DNA from: Heyndrickxia sporothermodurans
GTDB lineage: Bacteria; Bacillota; Bacilli; Bacillales; Bacillaceae_C
Length of the DNA: 64,000 nt
NCBI GenBank assembly: GCA_016756695.1
Contig: CP066701.1
Location: 3,182,001 to 3,246,000 of the forward strand
Direction of reading: 5' to 3'
The translations under genes and the position numbers were made by a program. This document shows, one piece after another, positions 58,081 through 64,000 of this stretch; the first letter of the stretch is position 1; each line of letters opens with the position of its first letter. The notes under the pieces were generated by a model. That model had not been told where the DNA came from. It worked only from the letters and a program-made list of their open reading frames with translations, and did not search any database.

Positions 58081-58160
58081 AAATACTGTTTGCAACTTCT
58101 TATGATCATCATAAGGGTTCAAAATAAAAAAATTTCTAGGGAGAAAGAGGAGGAAACAAA

Positions 58161-58757
58161 ATGAGTCTTAAAAAGAAACTAGGTATGGGCGTAGCATCAG
58201 CGGCACTAGGATTAGCACTAATCGGGGGAGGTACATATGCGTATTTCAGTGATACAGCGGAAGCAAGTGCTAACTTTGCAGCTGGAACACTTGATTTAGT
58301 TGCAAATCCAACAACTATTATTGATGTAAAAAATATTAAGCCAGGAGATTGGATGGATCGGGAATTTACTCTTCAAAATAATGGATCATTAGATATTTCA
58401 AAGGTTTTATTAGAAACAGATTACGAAGTAATTGATGCAAAAGGAGATAATGCGGAGGATTTTGGTAAATATATTGAAGTCTCATTCTTATTAGTAAATA
58501 AGGATAAAAAGACTGAGGTAGTATATAAAACAACATTAGACAAATTGAAAAACGATAAAGATGACGTTGTAGAAAGAGATCTTCTTGGTTGGGTTTTAGG
58601 TGGAGAGCCAAGTGGGCTTAAAGCTGGTACATCAGACAAATTCTCGGTTAGATATAAGTTTGTAGATAACGGTAAAGATCAAAACGAATTTCAAGGTGAT
58701 CAACTTAAACTTACATGGAAATTCAATGCTAAACAAACAGCAGGTCAATCCAAATAA
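58161..58757 (+). CDS. TasA/CalY-family matrix fibre protein (copy 2)
   Basis: 198 residues, about half identical by eye to copy 1 and collinear with it: LGMGVASAALGLALIGGG signal peptide, YFSDTAEASANFAAGTLDL, NNGSLDISKVLLETDYEVID, and the C-terminal FVDNGKDQNEFQGDQLKLTW. A segment with VLGGEPSGLKAGTS is extra compared with copy 1. AGAGGAGG precedes ATG 58161. It is separated from tapA by about 165 bases containing a hairpin. Confidence 0.9.
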   Translation: MSLKKKLGMGVASAALGLALIGGGTYAYFSDTAEASANFAAGTLDLVANPTTIIDVKNIKPGDWMDREFTLQNNGSLDISKVLLETDYEVIDAKGDNAEDFGKYIEVSFLLVNKDKKTEVVYKTTLDKLKNDKDDVVERDLLGWVLGGEPSGLKAGTSDKFSVRYKFVDNGKDQNEFQGDQLKLTWKFNAKQTAGQSK

Positions 58758-58768
58758 TAAATTTACAT

Positions 58769-58797
58769 TGAAGGTGGGATCTTCCCACCTTCTTAAT
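58769..58797 (+). terminator. Hairpin after the second tasA-like gene
   Basis: GAAGGTGGGA/TCCCACCTTC with a 3-base loop, followed by only a short T-rich tail; may be a terminator or an mRNA-stabilising stem between tasA-like and tapA. Confidence 0.6.
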
Positions 58798-58922
58798 AGA
58801 TATTAAAATTATTCCTTTAAAAAATCATTAAATAAACGAGAACTTTAAGATTTTTTATAAGGAATAAAATCCTCATAAGCATTGGTTTTTGGCAGGAAAC
58901 AGGATGTAGGGAGGGATATAAA

Positions 58923-59431
58923 ATTAGAAGATTAAGAGTCCATAGATTCGGAAAGAAAACAAAAAAGTTACAATTGCTTGTGAAATTAGTTGCGATTTGG
59001 TACATAGCACTATTCACCGGTTCATACCTAACCTCCAACACTGGAGCCTATTTCAACGATTCAGATGATATAAAAGGTACGATAATTGCAGGAACTTGGG
59101 AAGTAGATGATGGGAAATGGGATAAGAGTTTGCTGAAATTTCTTGGTGAAAAAGATCAAACAATTAAAAGCTGTGTGAAAACAACTATTTCTGCAGCGAT
59201 CAAGAATACTGGAAATAATATGAAGGATACATCCAAGTTTGAAGTCTATTCCGCTAAAAAAGGAAATCCAAAAGATGGATCGAAAATTGGCGAAGGCACC
59301 ATACCAAAGCTAGCAACCAACAAATCAATGAATCTTACATTTGCTGTAAAGGAACCTGGTAACTATAAGTTTAAAGCGCTCCAAAGACCGGGACATCCGG
59401 GTAAAGGTGAGTTATGGAGTGAAACAATTAC
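58923..59431 (+). pseudogene. tapA: tapA, 5' part, interrupted by IS21-family insertion
   Basis: N-terminal part of the TasA anchoring/assembly protein TapA: basic start (RRLRVHRFGKKTKK), membrane helix (LVKLVAIWYIALFTGSYLTS), and the domain starting SNTGAYFNDSD through GELWSETIT. AGGGAGGG is 7 bases before ATT 58923, and no ATG, GTG or TTG lies in a suitable place, so an AUU start is likely; TTG 58974 is a poor alternative without a site. The IS cuts the gene at codon 170; the frame then runs into the element and stops at 59477. Joined to the 3' part it gives 284 residues. Confidence 0.82.
59425..59431 (+). repeat. Target-site duplication, left copy
   Basis: CAATTAC directly before the IS end; identical copy at 61863-61869. 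Confidence 0.85.
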
Positions 59432-59558
59432 TGTAAACGCTAAAATAAAAGTTGACCACTTTAGCGCAATTCGCTAACCAAAAAGTTGACCACCCTTAAC
59501 ACCCAATCCCTTATCATAGAGTTTGTCGAGAACTTCATGATTCGGGAGGAAAAAAAGG

Positions 59559-61069
59559 ATGTTAAAGATGGCTAATATAGAGCTTATCAGAAAATTGCAC
59601 TTTAAAGAAGGTCGTTCTATACGACAATTAGCGAAAGATCTTACATTATCAAGACAAACCATTCGAAAAGCTTTACAACAGAATGAAATTCCAACCTATC
59701 AACGATCAAAGCCGGTTACCAATCCGGTCATCGACCCCGTTAAACCAATTATTATCCGATGGTTAACGGACGATGAAACAGCCCCCTAAAACAGCGTCAC
59801 AGTCTTTGCTCAAATCCACAGACGCTTGGTGAAAGAATATGGCTTTAAAGGTGGAGAATCCACTGTACGCCGTTTTGTACGCCAATATAAGCGGACTCAA
59901 AGAAACTCCTAATTCCTCTATACCGTTGGAATTCGATCCCGGTGAATTTGCCCAATTTGATTGGGGGGAAATCATTGTGCTTTTAAATGGGATTGAAACG
60001 AAGGTAATGCTTTTTTGTATGAGACTTTTGTATAGCCGTAAGATTTTTGTAAAAGTGTTTCAGCATCAACGGCAGGAGGCGTTATTTCAAGGTCACGCAG
60101 ATGCCTTTGATTATTTCGGTGGTGTCCCGAAAACGATTGTCTATGACAATATGAAAACAGCGGTAAAGAAGGTGTTAGAAGGGACCAAGCGTGAAGAACA
60201 GGAGGCCTTTATCCAGTTTCGATCATACTATCTTTTTGATGCCCAATTTTGTGCACCCGCAAAAGGAAATGAAAAAGGACAAGTAGAGAAACTAGTTCAA
60301 ACAGCACGAGCTCAATTTTTAGTTCCCGTTCCACAGGTAAGTGACTTACAGGTACTTAATCACTATCTTTTAGAACAATGTGATGCCTATGAAGAAACCT
60401 ATGTTCCAAAAACGAAAGAACAGGTGGGTGAACGATTTTTACAAGAGAAGCAACAGCTTCTGCCGATTATTGGTACTCATCCTTGCGCAAGGAAGGTAAG
60501 AGCCTCTGTCAACAGTCTTTCGCTTGTTAATTTTGAAACAAACGCCTATTCGGTACCTACTAGGTATGCCGGTCGGAAAGATGCACAAATAAATGCTTAT
60601 GTAAATCACATTGAAATAAACATTGACGGAAACTGTGTAGCCAAACATGAGCGTTCATACGAAAAGCTTCAAGAAATTTTTGAAGTGGATCATTACTTGG
60701 ATGAACTGGAGAGAAAACCAAGGGCCATCCAGCATGCGCGCCCAGTTCGAAGAGCTAATCTTCCACCAAGTTATCAAGAATTTTATAAGAGAAGTCTTTC
60801 AAAGTATGGGCATGGAAAAGAGTTTATTAAACTATTAAAACTCCATCGGGAGTTTACGATGGAAACAGTAGAAAGGGCAGTGGCAAGTTGTGTAAAAGAG
60901 CAAACTATATACAGCTGATAGTGTAAGGCATTATCTTTACCTCATGACTCAGCCGGAAGCAACAAAGCCAGCCCCAATAAAATATGAAATGGAGCAGTCC
61001 GTCACCGTCAAGGCTCCTACATTTAGCCCGTATGACCAACTATTACAGAAAGGGAGGTATATTCACTGA
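59559..61069 (+). pseudogene. istA: istA transposase, broken by several frameshifts
   Basis: DDE transposase of IS21. Pieces in order: N-terminal HTH (RKLHFKEGRSIRQLAKDL, to a stop at 59789), a segment KEYGFKGGESTVRRFVRQY in the same frame further on, then the catalytic core in another frame from about 59890: FAQFDWGE and VYDNMKTAV (the two Asp) and GNEKGQVEKLVQ (the Glu), ending 60918. A last piece (TKPAPIKYEMEQSVTVKAP) reaches 61069 in a third frame. At least four indels separate them. Confidence 0.85.
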
Positions 61070-61086
61070 ATACACACCGTTATCAA

Positions 61087-61803
61087 ATGGATGAATATCT
61101 AAAAGGTCGCGCTTGCCGACTATACGTGAACAAGTTGACGCTTATTTGCGCGAAGCAAATGAGCAACAAATTACCTATGAAGAATTTCTCTTTCAATTAT
61201 TATCGATTGAAATAGCTGAGCGAGAAATCAAAAAGAAAGAGTTAGCCAGAAAAAGGCGCAATTCCTGTACATAGGACCTCCTCTCTTTTCAATTTGAGGA
61301 GGCTCCCACGTACCAAAAAGACGCATTCTGGACATCTTTCAAGGGGAGTACATTCAGCAGAAAAGGAATGTCATTTTTATTGGGAACTCAGGTACAGGAA
61401 AGTCGCATTTATCAATTGCGTTAGGGAAGAGGCGATTAATCAAGGCTATACTGTCAAATATTATACGGCCGCCCGCCTATCGAATGAACTGATGGAAGCC
61501 CAAGACGAAAAAAGGCTCCTCCAGTTGGAGAAACAATGGTTGGCTGCAGATGTCACGATTATTGATGAACTTGGCTATATCCCCTACCACCAGAGAGCAG
61601 CCGAATTACTGTTTCAATTTTTTTCTACTCGTTATGAAAGAGGAAGCATGATTATCACTAGCAATCGGGAGTTTAGCCGATGGGTAGAAGTTTTTCACGA
61701 TGAACAGATGACCGCCGCCTTGTTAGATCGAGTGACTCACAAGGCCCACATTATCCCAATGAACGGAGAGAGTTATCGTCTCAAAGAAACATATTCGAAG
61801 TAA
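61087..61803 (+). pseudogene. istB: istB ATPase, broken by several frameshifts
   Basis: AAA+ helper of IS21 transposition. Pieces in different frames read REQVDAYLREANEQQITYEE, then PKRRILDIFQGEYIQQKRN with Walker A GNSGTGKSH, then a long intact end with Walker B VTIIDELGYIPYHQRAAELL and the sensor region IITSNREFSRW. The breaks look like single-base losses, for example three C for four near 61306 and three G for four near 61423. Confidence 0.85.
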
Positions 61804-61862
61804 CAAAAGGGTGGTCAACTTTTACATGAGCGACATGGTCAACTTTTGGGTTGACATTTACA

Positions 61863-61869
61863 CAATTAC
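61863..61869 (+). repeat. Target-site duplication, right copy
   Basis: CAATTAC directly after the IS end, identical to 59425-59431. Confidence 0.85.
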
Positions 61870-62215
61870 AATTGACTGTAATAAAACGAAAACTACAACG
61901 ACAGATAAAGATGAAAATGCAAAAGACGATAAGAAAAATGAAACGAATACCCCGGAAAAACAACAATCAAATAGCGAAGATAAAAAAGGCACAACTGATA
62001 AACAAGAAAACAGTAAAAATACAAATGAAAAACAAGATCCAAAAAATTCAAACGGTAATACAAATGAAAAACAAAATCCTAAAAACTTAAACGATAATAC
62101 CAACCAAAAACAAGAACCAAAAGATCCTTCGTCTGATGGAAAAGAAAAAACAACCGCTAGTGAACCAAAAGATGATGGGGATGCAAATATAAAATCGGAT
62201 GGTGATCAGAAATGA
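61870..62215 (+). pseudogene. tapA: tapA, 3' part
   Basis: C-terminal part of TapA: after the duplicated target it continues the frame as TIDCNKTKTTTTDKDENAKD, then a long Lys/Glu/Asn/Gln-rich low-complexity tail, as in B. subtilis TapA. The tail holds three 13-residue repeats of the form NTNEKQxPKN. The stop TGA overlaps the sipW ATG (ATGA). A chance GTG at 61811 inside the IS end opens the same frame and could allow translation of this piece. Confidence 0.82.
62018..62134 (+). repeat. 39-bp tandem repeat (three copies) in the TapA tail
   Basis: Units start at 62018, 62057 and 62096; each encodes 13 residues beginning NTNEKQ or NTNQKQ. The first two copies are nearly identical, the third diverged. 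Confidence 0.7.
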
Positions 62216-62790
62216 AGGCAAAAAGAATAAAAAAATGGATTAGTTCTATTATCACAACAATTTTATTTCTCGTCCTAGTTTTTATGCTATTCGTTGTGAT
62301 TTCATCGAAAGCGTCGGGCGGTGAACCACAATTTTTAGGATATCAATTAAAAACGGTTTTATCTGGATCGATGGAACCAGGCATTAAAACAGGATCAATT
62401 ATCGCAGTAAAGCCAGCTGAAGATAAAACCCATTTTAAAAAAGGTGACGTGATTACCTTTAAAGCGGATGAAAAAACAATAGTGACACATCGAATTATTG
62501 AAGTAAATAAAAATGGCACTGACGTAATATATAGAACAAAAGGCGATAATAATAAAACAGCAGATATGGAACCGGTCCTTTCGCAAAATGTATTAGCTAA
62601 ATATACCGGATTTACTTTACCATACGTAGGCTATTTCATTAATTTTTCACAATCAAAAAATGGAAGTGCATTATTGCTCATTCTACCGGGATTATTATTG
62701 CTTGGCTATTCAATCATCTCCATTTGGAGAGCGATTGCCCAAATTGATGATAAAAAGACTCCTCCGGAAAACATTGAAAAGTCAGCCTAA
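62212..62790 (+). CDS. sipW: Signal peptidase SipW
   Basis: ER-type signal peptidase that processes TasA/CalY and TapA. 192 residues. N-terminal helix (WISSIITTILFLVLVFMLF), Ser53 in LSGSMEPGI, His93 in IVTHRIIEV (His instead of the Lys of other bacterial signal peptidases), Asp112 in TKGDNN, and a C-terminal membrane helix (ALLLILPGLLLLGYSII). ATG 62212 overlaps the tapA stop, so its translation was coupled to tapA; the IS in tapA may reduce it. A strong terminator follows. Confidence 0.93.
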   Translation: MKAKRIKKWISSIITTILFLVLVFMLFVVISSKASGGEPQFLGYQLKTVLSGSMEPGIKTGSIIAVKPAEDKTHFKKGDVITFKADEKTIVTHRIIEVNKNGTDVIYRTKGDNNKTADMEPVLSQNVLAKYTGFTLPYVGYFINFSQSKNGSALLLILPGLLLLGYSIISIWRAIAQIDDKKTPPENIEKSA

Positions 62791-62794
62791 TCAA

Positions 62795-62829
62795 TTAGAT
62801 GGGGAAAATCCCATCTAATATATTTTTTT
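62795..62829 (+). terminator. Terminator after sipW
   Basis: TTAGATGGG/CCCATCTAA stem, 6-base loop, followed by a T-run. Confidence 0.88.
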
Positions 62830-62852
62830 ACAGAATTTTCCGAACGAGAAAG

Positions 62853-62872
62853 CCCACTCCTTTAGGGGTGGG
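62853..62872. repeat. Short hairpin, possible end structure of the TnpB element
   Basis: CCCACTCC/GGGGTGGG with loop TTTA (one G-T pair). Hairpins of this style occur at ends of IS200/IS605-type elements; the 62790-63031 gap holds no gene. Assignment tentative. Confidence 0.4.
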
Positions 62873-63031
62873 ATGAGAGAGAGGTCAGATACGGAGTGCC
62901 ACGAAAACAGAATGTTTGTAGTACTTCAAGTATCTGAAAAATATCGTAAAAACTTGGGCATGTCCCTTGTTCTTTTATATTCAAAATAATATAATTATAG
63001 AAACATATGTTCGAATTGTAGGTGTTCACGA

Positions 63032-64000
63032 ATGGCAAAAATATCTTCACCGAGTTTCGTATTATCGTTAGAGTTAAAGAAAAACCCTCTTTTATTTTCC
63101 GTAGCTTTTGATGAATTAGAAATTTGTAGAGCAATGTACAATACGATATTGAGCCAGTATTTGAAATTAGAAAAACAAATGAAACGGGAAAAACGTTATA
63201 AAAAACTTATTCGTCAATTGAAAGCTGTTTCGAAAAAATTAGAGAAAGATGAACAAAATAAAGCGTTGATAAAAGATAAAAAACAAATTAAAGATGACTT
63301 AAAAACATTAAGAGAAAAATACCACCTAACGGAATATTCTTCTCATGTATGGGTGAAGCCGATTCGTGAACACTTCGGTAATAGAGTGAATGCAGCTGTT
63401 GCTCAAAAAATAGCGACAAGAGCCTGGAATACTTTTAGTAGAAAATTGTTCGGGAAAGCTAAAAAGGGTCGTTTCATTCGAAAAGATGAAATGGATAGTT
63501 TTGAAGGCAAAACCAACAAAACAGGGTGGAGATACATCGATGGAAATATTGTATATAAAGATTTACAATCTCCATTAATCTTGAAAAAGAAAGACCAATA
63601 TGCTTTAGAAATCATTCGTCATTTAGAAAAGAAAACAGAGTTTTCTTTTAAAGTAACCTCTAAAGGGGAAACAAAAACCGTTCAGGATTTTTATCGTGTC
63701 AAATATGTTCGTATCGTCAAGAAAGAAATTCGGGGAAAAGTGCGTTTATTTGCTGATCTAGTCATTGCTGGTTATCCACCGTCAAAAAACAGAAAACTTG
63801 GTAAAGGAAAAGTAGGTTTAGATATTGGTATCTCCACCGTCGCTGTTTCAGCTTTAACAAAAGTTTCATTGGTAAATTTAGCCGAGCAAGTAAAAGAGAT
63901 ATCCCGTGAAATTACGCTAACCCAAAGAAAGATGGATCGTTCAAAGCGTACCACAAATCCACAAAACTTTCATGTTGATGGGACCATTAAAAAGGGTAAG
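63032..64000 (+). CDS. TnpB-type IS200/IS605 protein (3' end outside the window)
   Basis: Open from ATG 63032 to the window end (323 codons, no stop). A very basic N-terminal half with helical charge pattern (KLEKQMKREKRYKKLIRQLK) is followed by a conserved RuvC-like start GLDIGISTVAVS with the first catalytic Asp at residue 264. TnpB proteins are RNA-guided nucleases associated with transposons; the second acidic residue, zinc finger and guide RNA would lie beyond the window. No TnpA is visible. Confidence 0.8.
   Translation, partial: MAKISSPSFVLSLELKKNPLLFSVAFDELEICRAMYNTILSQYLKLEKQMKREKRYKKLIRQLKAVSKKLEKDEQNKALIKDKKQIKDDLKTLREKYHLTEYSSHVWVKPIREHFGNRVNAAVAQKIATRAWNTFSRKLFGKAKKGRFIRKDEMDSFEGKTNKTGWRYIDGNIVYKDLQSPLILKKKDQYALEIIRHLEKKTEFSFKVTSKGETKTVQDFYRVKYVRIVKKEIRGKVRLFADLVIAGYPPSKNRKLGKGKVGLDIGISTVAVSALTKVSLVNLAEQVKEISREITLTQRKMDRSKRTTNPQNFHVDGTIKKGK

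Larger units (their letters stand above)
59432..61862 (+). mobile_element. IS21-family insertion sequence (2,431 bp) in tapA
   Basis: The element runs from TGTAAA to TTTACA, giving TG...CA ends. Each end holds two copies of AAAGTTGACCA-type repeats (left at 59447-59459 and 59481-59493; right, inverted, at 61811-61823 and 61835-61847); a 17-bp perfect inverted pair AAAAGTTGACCACCCTT spans 59481-59497 and 61807-61823. Such multiple terminal repeats are usual for IS21. It carries istA and istB, both broken by several indels, so it is probably immobile on its own. Flanked by 7-bp duplications of CAATTAC. Confidence 0.92.

Noticed and set aside
61294-61803. 170-residue stand-alone protein in the IS
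   Set aside because: Its first 50 residues are an out-of-frame reading of IstB; only the rest is genuine IstB sequence, so it is listed as part of the istB pseudogene.
62018-62134. CRISPR-like repeated units in the TapA tail
   Set aside because: Units are adjacent with no spacers and encode a protein repeat in frame; no CRISPR array seen anywhere in the window.

Overview
The window is a low-GC chromosomal segment of an endospore-forming Bacillaceae species (Bacillus sensu lato). This rests on sporulation genes (spoIVB, spo0A), a gene order close to the Bacillus subtilis xseA-to-yqk region, A+T-rich codon use, AGGAGG-type ribosome binding sites with frequent TTG/GTG starts, and a SinR/TasA/TapA/SipW biofilm-matrix region at the right end. 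I cannot name the species.

Layout. 1-9.9 kb: housekeeping and sporulation genes: xseA (5' end outside the window), xseB, ispA, dxs, a TlyA-type methyltransferase, argR, recN, spoIVB and spo0A. 9.9-20 kb: a glycerophosphodiesterase, small membrane proteins, and the branched-chain keto-acid dehydrogenase region bkdR-[ptb remnant]-bcd-lpdV-bkdAA-bkdAB-bkdB, with ptb reduced to its two ends and buk absent. 20-34 kb: a CorA-type transporter, a frameshifted TrkA-C protein, the methylmalonyl-CoA module (mutA, mutB, meaB, then epimerase and acyl-CoA carboxylase beta), a bacilliredoxin, a YqjA-type membrane protein, prli42, an M20 peptidase, a CheW protein and DNA polymerase IV. 34-46.5 kb: frameshifted zwf, rnz, namA, T-box-controlled proI, MBL hydrolase, SDR, an ECF sigma/anti-sigma pair (anti-sigma frameshifted), a second Y-family polymerase with a YolD partner, and a radical SAM protein. 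46.5-55.8 kb: CDGSH protein, LysM-GH18 protein, alpha/beta hydrolase, HMG-CoA lyase, XpaC/TelA pair, thiolase and the two subunits of a 3-oxoacid CoA-transferase.

55.8-64 kb is the accessory-looking part. A tightly overlapping leftward operon sinR-sinI-class D sortase diverges from two TasA/CalY-type fibre genes, followed by tapA and sipW. Repeated GTTCTTT/AAAGAAC motifs, the known SinR box, lie in front of both tasA-like genes. tapA is interrupted by a 2,431-bp IS21-family element (59432-61862) with a 7-bp target duplication; removing it restores an uninterrupted tapA frame that overlaps sipW by four bases. The window ends inside a TnpB-type gene.

Metabolic reading: BCAA transamination/dehydrogenation (bcd, bkd), propionyl-CoA handling (carboxylase beta, epimerase, mutase, MeaB) and leucine/ketone-body endings (HMG-CoA lyase, CoA-transferase, thiolase) together suggest complete oxidation of Val/Ile/Leu carbon. 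Loss of ptb and buk would remove the acyl-phosphate, ATP-forming branch.

Three unrelated genes (a TrkA-C protein, zwf, an anti-sigma factor) each carry one apparent single-A loss in an A-run. Restoring one A gives a complete frame in every case, so either recent mutation or a sequencing error must be considered.
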